A stretch of 64,000 nucleotides of DNA from Schistocerca nitens (lineage: Eukaryota > Arthropoda > Insecta > Orthoptera > Acrididae): positions 1,186,761,413 through 1,186,825,412 of the forward strand of contig NC_064615.1 of the NCBI RefSeq assembly GCF_023898315.1, in the 5' to 3' direction. Shown one piece after another: positions 47,600 through 58,993 of this stretch; the first letter of the stretch is position 1; the number at the start of each line of letters is the position of its first letter. The position numbers and the translations under genes were made by a program. The notes beneath the pieces are model-generated. The model saw nothing but the letters and a program-made list of their open reading frames with translations. It had not been told where the DNA came from and did not search any database.

Positions 47600-48780
47600 C
47601 ACAGACCTTAGCTACTTTTGGAATATTTCTTGTGACTTTCCATTAAGGATACCTTAATATTTGTCAATTAAAGCACACTGCACACATCTATTCTCATTTT
47701 AAGATCTTATGAAAGATTTTTTTTTTCTTTCATAAGTATCCATCCCTTGCTTTCCAAAGGCTGAGTCATTTAACATTTTACTTTCACTCAGTGGCTGTTG
47801 TGATACGCCTTTACTATTTTAAAGCAGGCCCATTACACCTCCTAGGCAGGTGAGAACTTTTACTGGTAATGTGAAACAAACATTTAGTAAAATAATTGCA
47901 AAAAAGAAATTGCCCTTATGGCAAACAGAAAATTAGGGCTACTGTACCAATGATTTACTTTTGCTTCAAACAAAAGAAACCAATCACAGAGGAAATTGTA
48001 AAAAAAGGAGTAAATAGACCTAATGGAGAAGAAGAAGGACCAAAAATGGCAACAAGAGAAGCCAGAAAATGTGAAAGACAGATCATAATAGAACAACATA
48101 CATTGTAGAGAAAGTTCCAACTTCCTGCAGTGTACGAGATACTGATTACGGGACAAAGAGTGTGTGCCACTCAGGTGTCATCGCAGTACAGACTACCGAA
48201 ATGTATATAGTACGTTAAGTGACAAGGTATTTTGTAGGCCACTCACACTTGGTAAAGTGGCTCTTATCGGTAACGAGCTAGAGCAGTTGGACAGGTAGGT
48301 AAATAGAACGAGTCTGAAATTACAGTTGACAGGAGGATAATAAAAAGCTAATCTAGAAGATCACGGGATAAGGTGCTTCTCATTTCAGAGCTCCATCTGA
48401 GATCAGTTCACACACTGCACGACAAGACAGTAATACGAGACGCCTGCTGCACTTCTTTCCACTATTTTCAGATTTGCCGATATGCAGATATGCTCCTTGT
48501 GAGACAGATGGGTAAAGCAACTGCTGGGATTGAAGACACTGCCTCTGGGAAAATATAATTTCTGTCAGAATGTACGCTGATGTGCAAAACTTGAGGACAA
48601 AAGTAACTTTTCAATGATGTATCACCTCAAGTGATACTCGGATCACACATAGAAAAAACTGCTATAGTACAGTACACAAGGTAACTGAAGCTAATTTGCA
48701 ATTAGATACAAGAAATGACACTTTTATTTGAAGACAATACTTACAGTGAGGTCACCGTGATGTACGACGGTCCCACGGAT
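47600..48780. other. Intronic stretch, nothing recognised
   Basis: About 1.2 kb with no convincing exon, RNA gene or repeat. Confidence 0.5.
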
Positions 48781-48784
48781 ATTA

Positions 48785-49225
48785 CAAAAGGTGGGACACA
48801 GTTCCCAGTATGGTGTGTGATCGTCACGGACAGCAATGCACATTCTGCAGAGGGCTGACCACGAGGTCGGTAAGGCGTTCCTCCGGTAGGGCATTCGACT
48901 CCTCCACTGGCAGAGTGGTCAATAACTGCCAGACGGTCGTAGTTGCATGTGTACACCCTGCAGTAGGTCTCCCCAACACATCTCACACACGCTCGATGGG
49001 ATTTACGTCGGGGAAACACACAGACCGGTCTACTCGCCAAACGTCCTCTCGTTCCGAGAGCTCCTCCACCTGTGCAGTTCAAAGTAGTCGCACATTATCG
49101 TCCGTAAAAATGAAGTCAGGCCCAAATGCACCCCTGAAAAGACACACGTGGGAAAGGCATGCGGCGTCACAATGAGGCTGACCGGTGGTCGAACTGTATT
49201 CGGAGACTCGGAGGTCGGTACGCCT
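48785..49225 (-). pseudogene. Tc1-like transposase relic, minus orientation
   Basis: The minus strand holds the C-terminal half of a Tc1-like transposase: TAQVEELSERE (about 49,080-49,050), PDVNPIERVWDVLGRPTAG in place of PDLNPIEHVWD, then LPEERLTDLVVSPLQ. Broken by stops. It faces the relic at 49,270 head to head. Confidence 0.6.
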
Positions 49226-49269
49226 TGTCACTTCATAACGACCGGACTGACAAAATAATCAGATTCGAT

Positions 49270-49830
49270 ACGTTTCCGGGCACGTTACGTACCCTCGTAT
49301 GGTGAGAAGTGGGAACGTGTAACGCACCCGGGAACGTCATTAAATGTGATCGATTTGACGGTCCGTGTGTTACGGTGTCTGGAGGCGTAATGTTGCACGG
49401 GCATATTGACCTCCGAAGCTTTGAAAACAGTAGACTCACCTGTCAGTGTTATTGTGACACTGTACTCCCTCTCCACATGTGTCTCTCCACACACATATTT
49501 GGCCCCAACTTTATTTTAATGGATAATAATGCACAACAGCATCTAAGAGTACAGGTTGAAAAGCTCTCAGAACAAGTAGATATTTGGCAAACGGACGTGT
49601 CTACCCGTTCACCACAGTCAGATCCCGTCAAGCACGTGGCACTCGTCACGGAGGCACAGCGCGACACGTCCGCGTGCAGTAACGACCGTCTGGCGGTTCT
49701 CGATCGTGCTGATGAAGAAACGGAACATTCTACTGCGCGAACTCCTTACCGAACTCGTGGTCGGCACGCGAGCATGGTGCACAGCATGCGCTGCGATTTG
49801 TGGTGATCGCACATCCTATTAAAAACCGTG
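49270..49830 (+). pseudogene. Tc1-like transposase relic, plus orientation
   Basis: A 165-codon ORF (49,309-49,806) covers the second half of the catalytic domain: VTVSGGVMLHGHIDLRSF (for VMVWGGIS), NFILMDNNAQQHLRVQ (for FILMDDNARPHRA, second catalytic Asp now Asn), VEKLSEQVDIWQTDVSTRS, and TARTPYRTRGRHASMVHSM. Open for its length but with key residues lost. Confidence 0.65.
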
Positions 49831-49933
49831 TCCCGCCTTCCCTAAAGTCCGGAAGACTATCATAAATTGTGGTTACTCGACATCGTGATTACTGAATTTC
49901 ACTCACTGTGAATGATTTCTGTTCAGTACTTAC

Positions 49934-50101
49934 TTTCTCAATTTCTTCATCCGGCAATTTCTTTGATCTCAGCTCAGAGATTAGTCTTTCTCTGAAATGC
50001 AGAAACCACCCTCTAGTCTCTCGTTCCAGAATTGCTACCAGAAAAGGGAGAGCTTTCTTCATTATATCTCGATTGAAAAGTCTCAGATCCAATTCGAAGT
50101 C
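49934..50101 (-). CDS. Exon B of the large minus-strand host gene
   Basis: 168-nt exon, 56 codons, phase 0-0. The acceptor is TGTTTGACAG before GACTTCG; the donor is GAGAAA followed by GTAAGT. It encodes DFELDLRLFNRDIMKKALPF, LVAILERETRGWFLHFRERL and an acidic end (KKLPDEEIEK). Amphipathic helices likely. Joins the exon at 34,626-34,765 in frame across an intron of about 15 kb that contains most of the LINE nest. Confidence 0.75.
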
Positions 50102-51319
50102 CTGTCAAACATTGTAAGTGTGATTGGATCAGTGTGTTATAATTGTAATTTTATTATGTTTCATCCATAAAAGTAGCAATGCCCTACAAATTAAAAGCCA
50201 TAGGGTTCTATGCAAAGAAGTGAAAATATGGCATGGGAACTTCCCCTATGGAAATACATAAATGAGACAGAGCACAAAAAATTTTTCAGGAGAAATTTTT
50301 ATATGCAATAATGCAAATACTTTGTCACTGACCTTTTTTCCTGTAATAACAATAATAAAAATAATAATAATAATAAAAGAAACTTCACATAAAAGAAGAA
50401 TAGCATGAAATAATATGTTGTAATCAGAACAAATGTTTTTGGTTACAATAAATTATTACGCACATTACACTTTTGCCAGCAGAAGACAATACAGGGCCCA
50501 GTCCCACCATAGGAAAGCCCTGAAATATTTTTCAGTAAATACCTTCTTATGACCTTATTGCAGTGGTAACACCAGTTCCCATCAGACTACCAAAATTAAT
50601 CAATGTCTACTTGTAATGCTAGTAGTTAAAAATACTTGCAATGTGAGTTTCAGTTTGGAAAATGTGTGAATTTATTAAATCAGATTACAGCTGTATTTTG
50701 TGATGTGCGTCATGGCGTGCTTGTATAATTTCATAAATATTATTTGTAATTATAAGTCAATCAAACTGTTATCTTCAGTAACACTTGTACTACTTCAAAT
50801 CCCTAAATATGTACGCTTCACTGACAGACACAAACCAAGTTGTTGATTAGCTTAATTCTGACTGAGATGCGTCCCAGAGCAAAAAAAGTGTATTTTATGA
50901 AAATGCAGTTAAGAAGATAGATTTAATAAAATAATTACATGAAATTACACATATTGTTTGAGTTTTATTTAAAGATACCCCATTCACCTATTGGAAATTG
51001 GATGTCATCATACCCCAATAGGAAGAACTTAGGACATCTTCTAACATGCAGATGTGAATTATAGAATTTTCCAATAACTGAACATACAAAGCTAAGTACA
51101 AATAAGCTTCACCTTCTACCCGAAGCACTTGCAAATTAATAGTCTGGATTACTCTACTATAATTTACCCTACTAAAATACTCTACTTATTGTCTTGACAA
51201 TATTTTGAATATATCCATTGCCACTTTCCTCTCTCTATGTTTGCCTAGCCATTTTCCAAAGAGCTGAAGATTTTTAACTTCCAACACATTAAAATCTAAT
51301 AGAATAAGGGGCAATTGAA
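50102..51319. other. Intronic stretch, nothing recognised
   Basis: About 1.2 kb of AT-rich DNA with a short (AAT)n run near 50,345-50,380. No supported gene. Confidence 0.5.
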
Positions 51320-51535
51320 CAAAAACAAGACAGATGAAAAAGAAGTAAGTAAACAGTTTATTATTTCAAATCACCAAATAAAGTACATTTAGCCCTCTGT
51401 GACACAAGACAGATGACGTCTTCGGGGAAAAATGTGTGCGCTCGCCTACGGAACCACGACCGTACCCGGGTATGCGCCTCTTCGGGTAAAGCAATTCGAC
51501 GCCCACGATCATCTTTCTTCGCGACTTCAAAGATA

Positions 51536-51828
51536 TGTGCGGTATCGATAGTGACGGTGCCGCGGGTCAGTTGCCAGTCAAGTTAGCACTCGACAGATGA
51601 CGACGACAGCGCCCTCTAGCTGGGGCTGTGGAGAGCTCTACGAGTATCACAACAGTTTCGGCCCGTTCCGTCGAGAGCGGACGGCCAGGACACTTCTCTT
51701 CGGTTTCTCACCTACGTGCAAAGTCATGTATTCTTCTTGCACCAGTAAACTACTTTCACTCGTTGCAGTACCGACGTATTTTACGTTTTCCCACTCCTAC
51801 CCATGCGCCATCTCCCAGGCAGGATACA
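51536..51828 (+). repeat. 5' LTR of Ty3/Gypsy element
   Basis: 293 bases, TGTGCGGTATCGAT...GGATACA, matching 56,153-56,450. By eye about 50 differences (roughly 80-85% identity), so the insertion is old or the ends evolved fast. The next bases (AAAGTTGGCGACGAGG) look like a primer-binding site starting TGGCGAC. Confidence 0.85.
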
Positions 51829-51991
51829 AAAGTTGGCGACGAGGTTTCCCGTTTTTTCTCCTATCGTTTCCTTTTTCGCTCGGTACTGCTTTAGCTTTTT
51901 TGTGATACCCCCGTGTGATTGAGTGACTGTATCTGAGTGCTCCCACCTTTCGCTATATAGACCTTCATTTGTGTAAACCGTAGCTTCGCCG

Positions 51992-52459
51992 ATGGCGCCG
52001 CCGTTTCGTGCCTTCGATCCTGACGTTGAACGCTGGCCGCAATACGTCGCCCAGCTCGAGGCACACTTCGCAGCATACAATGTACCAGGTACAGAGCGGC
52101 TTGCTTTTTTCATTGCCGACGCAGGAGTTGTGGTGTACCGTGTGCTCGTGAAAATGGTTCCCACCACCCGCCCAGAAACTAAAACTTACGACGAAGTGAT
52201 TGATGCTTTGAACTCCCACTTCCGTGACAGTGTAAATGCGGTAGCTGCACGCTACAAATTCTTTCGCCTCCAGCATGGTCCTACTCAGTCCAATAAATCT
52301 TGGTTAGCGGACCTTCGGGGACTAACTTCTGATTGTCACTTTAATTGCTCGTGTGGACGCTCATATGTGGATATAATGATTACAAACGCTATTGAGCAGA
52401 ATGTGGAGAATCACCGCATCCGTGAACAAATCCTCAGATTTAAAAATCCGTCTTTGTAG
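51992..52459 (+). pseudogene. gag of the LTR element, truncated by stop
   Basis: 155 codons from MAPPFRAFDPDVERWPQYV, the usual Mag-type gag opening, through LAFFIADAGVVVYRVLVKM and RFKNPSL to a TAG at 52,457. The same frame continues after the stop (EVVDLVDRQDTLDTATSAF), so this is an in-frame nonsense change, not the natural end. Knuckles follow in another frame. Confidence 0.8.
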
Positions 52460-52529
52460 GAAGTAGTGGACTTGGTAGACAGACAAGATACATTAGACAC
52501 GGCTACTTCCGCATTCGATGTGACGCCGG

Positions 52530-53876
52530 GTGTGTGTACTGTTAGCGCAGCACAACAAGTGCCCTTCCACCCAGCCCAGCCAGCCACGCGCACATAAACG
52601 TGGTTCAAACCGGGCACCCTCTAAGAAACTGAAATCGTGTCCTAACTGCTTTCGTGCCCACCCATGGAACAGTTGCCCATCCCATGAAGCACAGTGTTAT
52701 TTTTGTAATAAGAAAGGACATGTGCAAGCTGTGCGCAGTAAAAGAAATTCTAAGTCACACCCTATCTCCCGTTCGCGTGACTCGTGTGGGCGTCACCGCA
52801 TCAGCAACCGCCGTGACCATGATTCACATCAGCCTACGGATGTTAATGCCATTTATTCAAAGCCTTCTGATTCACGTGCTTCTACAGCTCGTTGTGAGAA
52901 TCAGGTTTTGCCAAACACTTCCTCTCGCATTCAGCGCAATGTGAGGAAACTTTTTGTCACTTTGAACATTTGCAGACATTCTGTTCGCATGCAGCTGGAC
53001 ACTGGTGCATCAGTTTCTTTACTGAACAAATCGACGTATGACTTGCTCGGTTTGCCCCCGCTTCATCATTTGCATTCCACACTGACTGCGTTTTCTGGAC
53101 AGGAAATCTCAGTTCTCGGCGTGTGTAGTTTGCAAGCCACATACGGTGCAACGACACATACGGTGTCTTTCCATGTGCTCTGCTCTAGTGATACTACGAA
53201 CATTTTTGGCATGGACGCATTTGAACTGTTTGGCCTCGCAATTCAGGACAATGTACTTTGCATCAACTCTAGTGACCGTGCAGACAGTGTTGCCGCACTA
53301 TGCAACGATTTTGCTGAACTTTTTTCTGATGGTCTCGGTTGTCCCACAGACTTTGCAGCGCATGTTGTAGTTAAAGACAATGCCACACCTATTTTGCGGC
53401 GCACACGTCCGGTACCGCACACACTGCATGGCGCCGTAGCGGCTGGACTTAAGCATTTGCAAGACAGTGGTGTCATTGAACCTGTTTGTGCTTCGTCATG
53501 GGCTGCGCCTATAGTTTGTGTCAAGAAACCGAACGGTCATCTCCGTATTTGTGCTGACTTTAAGTCTACAATAAATCCCCAGACAGCTACATTTTCCTTA
53601 CGGCGTCCTGAAGACATTTTTGATAAGCTTGGTGCGGGAAAATTCTTTTCCAAGATTGACTTGCGGGACGCATACTTTCAGATTCCGCTCGACGAACAGT
53701 CGCAGCGCTATGTTGTGATCAACACCCACCTTGGATTGTTCCAAGTTTCGCCGACTTCTGTTCGGTTGTGCTTCGGCTCCTGCTATTTTTCAGTCTCACT
53801 TGCAGCAGTTGTGTGCCACTGTCCCTTGTTGCTAAAATTATCCGGACGATATAGTTGTATCAGGTCGCACCCCTGA
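52530..53876 (+). pseudogene. gag knuckles, protease and start of RT
   Basis: 448-codon ORF. Knuckle 1 is CPNCFRAHPWNSCP (CX2CX3HX4C). Knuckle 2 is CYFCNKKGHVQAVRSK, whose last Cys has become Arg. Protease active site MQLDTGASVSLLN is intact (about 52,990-53,030). RT opens with VPHTLHGAVAAGLKHLQDSG, VKKPNGHLRICADFK and FSKIDLRDAYFQIPLDEQSQ with the first catalytic Asp. After LGLFQ (about 53,750) the frame is wrong. The YxDD box lies in another frame near 53,844-53,855 and reads YPDD, not YLDD or YVDD. Confidence 0.85.
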
Positions 53877-53883
53877 CGAACAT

Positions 53884-54963
53884 TTGCAGAATTTGCATGC
53901 CTTATTTACTGTACTTTTGCGGGCAGGATTAAAGTGTAACAGAGACAAATGCAAATTTTTTCAAACTGATATTCAGTATTTAAGGTATACGATTAACGGA
54001 CAGGGTATCCACCCCTTGCTGTCACACCTCAGTGGGATTAGAGACTTGCCAGCATCCAGCAACTTGACAGAACTTCAGTCTGTGTTGGGCAAAATTACAT
54101 ATTACATTCGGTTTATACCAAATGCAGCGCAGATTTCAATGCCTTTGCATCGCCTTCGGCGTAAGAACGTTCCTTTTGTTTGGTCTTCAGAATGTGACGC
54201 TGCTTTCCACAAGTGCAAATTTGCTTTGTCGAGTGATCACTGTTTGATTCCTTTTGATCCCTCCAAACCAGTTGTTTTGGCTGTCGATGCATCTTCTCAC
54301 AGCATCGGAGAAATTCTCTCGCACCGCATTAATTCTGTCGATCGCACGATCGCTTTTGCGTCTAAGTTGCTCAATTCTGCCCAACAAAACTATTCTCAAA
54401 TCGAGAAAGAAGCTTTAGCTATTGTCTATGGAGTGACTAAGTTTCATGATTTTTTGTACGGTCGCAAGTTCTATTTGGTCACCGACCATAAGTCTTTCAC
54501 GTCGTCGTTCCACCCTTCAAAGCCGGTTCTGGCACGTACTGCACAAAAGTTGCAACGTTGGTCTTTGTTTTTGTCTAACTACAATTACGAAATCTTGTTT
54601 CGGCCTACGGCCGAGCATGACAATGCTGATACTTTGTCTCGTCTGCCTATCGGTCCTGACAAAGTGTTTGATTCTTCCGAATTGTCATGCATGTTTATTG
54701 ATTCAAAAGGTAAGGAATTAGCCGATGGTTTTCTGGTGGATTGTCATCGCAATGCTGCTGTGACAGCCGCCAATGCTTCTTTGCAGATTCTTTCGCAGTA
54801 TATTCGTACTCAATGGCCTCCATCTGCTACGCAGATTCGTGATCCACTTGTTCGACGTTACTTTGCGCAGCGTCACAACTTGTCTGTACACCACGGTGTT
54901 ATCTTGTTACGAACTGACAATGATCAGTCTCGTGTGGTTGTACCTCATTTGTTGCAGTTGTAA
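53884..54963 (+). pseudogene. RT thumb and RNase H
   Basis: 359 codons. RT remainder: LLRAGLKCNRDKCKFFQTDI, LPASSNLTELQSVLGKITYY, RRKNVPFVWSSECDAAFHK. RNase H: VVLAVDASSHSIGEILSH (first Asp; a Gly-Ala is usual after SIG), IAFASKLLNSAQQNYSQIEK with the catalytic Glu, and FYLVTDHKSF with the third Asp. Then the chromatin-side linker and an in-frame TAA at 54,961 cutting off integrase. Confidence 0.85.
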
Positions 54964-55477
54964 ATGCTCCGTTTACTGCACGCTGGTCATTGGGGTATAG
55001 TGCAGACGAAGCAATTAGCGTGTCGTCACTGCACTTGGGTCAGCATTGATAAACAAATTGAGAATTTGCTTGCTAACTGTCGATCTTGCGTGGAACATCA
55101 ATCTGCTCCCCGCCAGCGCTTCTTTGCATGGCCGACTCCTACTGTACCTTGGCAGTGCGTTCATACTGATTTTGCAGGTCCTTTCTGGGACACCTGCTAG
55201 TTGATAGTTATTGATGCATACAGCAACTTTCCTTTTGTCGTACATATGTCTTCTACTACACCTGCCAGTACTTGACCTCAACCCCGTTCCGCCCCCCGTC
55301 GAACAGCGAGGCTACACGCTTCTGCTTACATTTAAGTCGCAGATGAACGAGTTGTGCGCCACGCACTCTCACGAGCATGCACTTTGGACTTTCCTTGCTT
55401 CCTATCGCTCTCAGCCGTGCGGCACCTGTTCCCCATTGGAATTTACACACGGCCGCGCCCATCTGTCGCTCCTGTAG
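54964..55477 (+). pseudogene. Integrase with central deletion
   Basis: Same frame as the RNase H part, after TAA. The HHCC zinc domain (LLHAGHWGIVQTKQLACRHC ... LLANCRSC) is intact, followed by WQCVHTDFAGPF with the first catalytic Asp and a TAG at 55,198. Text near 55,200-55,265 (VIDAYSNFPFVVHMSSTTPA) joins directly, by 55,300-55,477, to the integrase end (SHEHALWTFLASYRSQPCGT, then THGRAHLSL). The stretch with the second Asp and catalytic Glu is deleted. Integration-incompetent. Confidence 0.8.
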
Positions 55478-55480
55478 CTA

Positions 55481-56134
55481 TTGCACCCGCCACCACGCGC
55501 TCCCACTGCTTCGCCTCATTCTGGATTGGAGCCGCACGATTTGGTGTTTAATCGCATTTTCTCTGGCAGGCAGCACTGGGAGCAGGCGCACATTCTTCGC
55601 CGGCTTGGCTGTGCCTTACTTCTCATTTCTGGTCCCTCAGGCACCGCCAAGCATCACCGGAACCAGATTCGTTTGTGCCATCCTCGGTTTTCTGCCACTG
55701 GTTGTTTTCCGGCAGCATTGGAGGCTTCGCGGCATCCACCACCTCAATCCACGACTCCACCGACGGCGCCTCCGCCACGGGGGCACCTGCCGTCACTGCC
55801 ACTGCCGGTCCAGTCACCTGCACCGGACGGCCGCCTCTCGCCGCCGCCGTGTTCCTTCGCGGTGCCAGAACCAATGGACGCCGAGGCTGCCCCCGAGCCA
55901 CCGCTGCTGCCGTCGCCTACGGAGGTCGTTGCTCTGCTTCCTCATCCGAGCATACCCAGTAGCGATGCACGGCCTCGGCAGGTTTTCCACAGGGCGTTTT
56001 CCTCGCCCCCTCGCGAGCAATTCACGGTCGCGGGTGGACAGCACGCCCTGGTAGTTCCGCTGTCCGCCCACTCAGCTGCGCCACCCCTGGGTCCTTCCAC
56101 CCACCGTCGGAAGACATACTCGACGATGGTATGA
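55481..56134 (+). pseudogene. Pol C-terminal tail, proline-rich
   Basis: 217-codon open frame, GC-rich, unlike the AT-rich surroundings. LEPHDLVFNRIFSGRQHWEQ and GCALLLISGPSGTAKHHRNQ match the integrase C-terminal GPY-like/linker region. A Pro/Ser-rich tail and THRRKTYSTMV end follow just before the polypurine tract. Overlapping frames also look open because of composition. Confidence 0.6.
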
Positions 56135-56140
56135 CATTTC

Positions 56141-56152
56141 AGGGGGGAGGGA
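56141..56152 (+). promoter_or_regulatory. Polypurine tract of LTR element
   Basis: AGGGGGGAGGGA directly before the 3' LTR, the expected plus-strand primer. Confidence 0.8.
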
Positions 56153-56450
56153 TGTGGTATCAATAGCAACGATGTCACAGGTTAGTTGCCAGTTAAGTTG
56201 GCACTACGACAGACGACGACGACGACGACAGTACCCTCTAGCCGGGGCTGTGGAGAGCTCTACAAGCGTCGCAACAGTTTCGGCCCATTTGATCAACAGC
56301 AGGCAGCCGGGACACTTCGCTTCAGCTTCTCAGCTATGTGCAAAGTTATGTATTCTTCTTGCACCAGTAAACTACATTTACTCATTGCAGTACCAACATA
56401 TTTTACCTTTTCCTGCTCCTACCCACGTGCCGCCTCCCAGGCGGGATACA
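56153..56450 (+). repeat. 3' LTR of Ty3/Gypsy element
   Basis: 298 bases, TGTGGTATCAATAG...GGATACA. Shares long blocks with the 5' LTR (GGGGCTGTGGAGAGCTCTAC, ATGTATTCTTCTTGCACCAG) and differs at about 50 sites and by a GAC trinucleotide expansion. Confidence 0.85.
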
Positions 56451-56772
56451 AAAATATAGAAGTCACGTGCAGAGAGATTTGAACTATATGGAGGATGTGT
56501 AACAGCTTCCCAGTGAAGCTTCTGCAGTGTACTTGAAACAACCTCGGCAACACGTGTGGGCCCGCCCCGAAGCAAGACATTCGTGGTCACTGATTTGCTT
56601 CAGATTAAGAGGTGCGTGCTTAGATACAACCGTGGTTCTGTAGGCAACTGCAAACGTTTTTCAAGAAGAGACTGACCATCTCATATCACAGTGGGATAAA
56701 TGAATTAAGTTATGGTGATACTTTTGAAATCATGAACAGTTTATTTACTTTTTTCCCATTTGTCTTGTTTTC

Positions 56773-58329
56773 ATTTATGCAATATGCTTTTGTGGTGTGC
56801 GTACTGTAAGACCTTTGGTACACCCACCATCAGATTATTTGACTTGTCGCTCTAACGAAGTAGGTGAGTGTCAGCAATATGTCTCGTGGTCTTATTGTGG
56901 CGTGTTTATCTCCTGCCGTTAGGTCAGACGATAGAAATGCCACTTGCATGCTTAGAGTAGCAGATTGACGGTGACCAACTTTAAACAGAACTTGATTAAT
57001 TTTCACACACATTTATTAAAATAATAAAATCATAGACATTACGTAACTTGATTCTGGATGCTGTTTACAATTGACAATCTGAAGTTCCTTTGGTCTTGGT
57101 ACATTAATCTTATTCTCACATTTCTCTGATACTTGACAAAGTGTCTATACATTTCTCTTCATGGCTATGTACAGGAATATGATAATCTTATTAGGCGCAG
57201 ACTGAAACTTGACTACAGACTAATGCAGACTGACTAATCGGAGGTCTGTACACTCGTTATAATACCTCGCACGTTCAGGTATCACTGTGCGAGTGTGATC
57301 CACGAGGAGAAAATGTTCTACGTTAGCAGCAATATCATTGGCTGCGTTACATATTAATACGCGGATCGGCAGAAGCAGAATTTGGTCCGTCTCTAAGACA
57401 GCGCCATCTCATAGTGCGGAGATGGACGAGCGCTGCGCCTGCGCTGTTGTGCTTAGTGGGGCGCGCTCTAGTGGAAAAGTTGGGTACGCACTGACTACAT
57501 GGAACTATGTACACAACAGCTTTCAAATGAGCTTTGTTAGTAGCAATTTCCATCTATTTTTGATTATCTGTGTATTTTGGTTATCCATTTAGTCTTAAGA
57601 TTTGCATTAACCTAGATAACTGAGAGTTTACTTTGTATTGCAATTCTTTCATTTACTGAAAGAAAACCATATGAAACAGGTCATCAAAAGTTTAAATTGT
57701 GCAGATGCTGAAGGAAGGGATTGCAAAGTAACTATGGACTAAATGTCAAACTCCATAGTGCTTTAATTTTGATTTATGCAACAAGACTAGATGTATCCTG
57801 TATATTTAATAACTACTCCCACAACATCTCTACCACTTTGATAGACTACAAAATAAAGAAACTATCAAACAGAGGAACAAGCTGTAACAACATGCTTGTA
57901 TATGTCTTATTAATTACTGAACAGCATCAATGATAGAGCTGCTTATGCTGTATCAGCCAAGCACAATTAATTTCTGCACACAAACTTAGAAATAATACTG
58001 CACAAGTATGGACAATGGAATGTGTCAGAGAACCAGCTGCCTAATAGTTGGCTGCTGTATGCGCATAAATAAAGAGGTAAGCTCAGTTTGAGCTTTAGAG
58101 CACACAGGCACAAAAATACATTATCAATTACACTGACCAGTGTGAGCAGGTCCTTGGACGAAGTTATTTAAATGAACAAATAATGAGGAAGGGGAAAAAC
58201 AGGGTGATAACACAAGGGGACAGGGACAGGCACAGGAAGGCCAAATAGTTGAGATACGGCACCACAGGAAGTTCATCAGTTGCAGGAAGTGTATTAGTAC
58301 CCTGGCCTACATAGACAGTATACAGATTA
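56773..58329. other. Intronic stretch, nothing firmly recognised
   Basis: About 1.55 kb. A GC-richer patch at 57,240-57,490 may be an old repeat but has no visible partner here. Confidence 0.45.
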
Positions 58330-58565
58330 GAGCTCAACATCCCATCAACATTGAGATCATCAGAGACAGAGCACAAGTTAAGAATATTTCAAGGATGGGG
58401 AAGGAAATCAGCTGTACCCTTTCAAAGCACCCATCCTGGCATTCGCCTGGAGTGGTTGAGGAAGATGAAAAAACCTAAACGAGGACCGTCAGATGCAGAT
58501 TTGAACTGGCATCCTCCTGAATGTGCTGACAACTGTGTCACTCCATTCGGTGCCACAAGCAAGTA
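58330..58565 (-). mobile_element. tRNA-derived SINE
   Basis: On the minus strand the head (58,560 downward) has a B-box-like AGTTCAAATCTGC at about 58,511-58,499, and an A-box-like stretch before it. The body contains the conserved CCAGGATGGGTGCTTTGAAAG and a TTCCTTCCCCATCCTTG string, which I know as an abundant orthopteran SINE. Decayed cloverleaf; not a functional tRNA. Confidence 0.6.
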
Positions 58566-58993
58566 GCTGCAGCAGTGCTGGCGTACGACATCATTATTAC
58601 CTACACAAACAGCCCATCGTCTGATAAGACATGATATACCTGTGACAGGTTTTGAATACAATGTGTCGGGAGGGCGTACTCTCGAGTACTGAATGTGTGC
58701 AAAAAGTAGCTGGCAATGAAGTTGAATTCCCATCCTGCTTTCACTCGAGTTTGTAATAAAATGTAGAATCGACAGAATAAATTGTCATAAGTCTTATTTT
58801 CAGACATGTATCACCTTAAAATTTAACACGTTGAATACAAAAGTTGTATACTTATGTTGTTAAGCACAGAATAATATAATCTCTTCACTGCCATTTTTCG
58901 TTTTCATATACTCAGTTGTAATAGGCTGCATTTATCTGCATTCCACAATACTCCATTAATAGCTTTCTACACACAGCTGCATTACAAGCTTAC

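Larger units (their letters stand above)
51536..56450 (+). mobile_element. Ty3/Gypsy (Mag-like) LTR retrotransposon, about 4.9 kb
   Basis: Order: 5' LTR, PBS-like TGGCGAC, gag, paired zinc knuckles, protease, RT, RNase H, integrase remnant, proline-rich tail, polypurine tract, 3' LTR. Five-base flanks AGATA (51531-51535) and AAATA (56452-56456) fit an imperfect target duplication. The host mariner text continues across (CAAAGATA ... TAGAAGTCAC). Two gag knuckles and this pol order suggest the Mag lineage. No envelope gene. Confidence 0.85.
51320..56772 (-). mobile_element. Mariner relic split by the LTR element
   Basis: The left end AAAACAAGACAGATGAAAAA (from about 51,322) and the right end, inverted AAAACAAGACAAATGGGAAAA (to 56,771), are TIRs. 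Transposase frames on the minus strand start right of the LTR element (about 56,590-56,460: VVSSTLQKLHWEAVTHPPYS, then SNLSARDFYIF for PDLSPCDFxxF) and resume left of it (about 51,530-51,400: EEAHTRVRSWFRRRAHTFF). About 540 bp without the insert; only the C-terminal half remains. Confidence 0.65.

Noticed and set aside
55623..55962. Several long overlapping ORFs on both strands in the GC-rich tail of the LTR element
   Set aside because: Overlapping open frames arise from GC-rich composition; only the 55,481-56,134 frame continues the pol text.
58499..58565. Functional tRNA gene on the minus strand
   Set aside because: Decayed cloverleaf with poor acceptor stem, followed by a SINE body.
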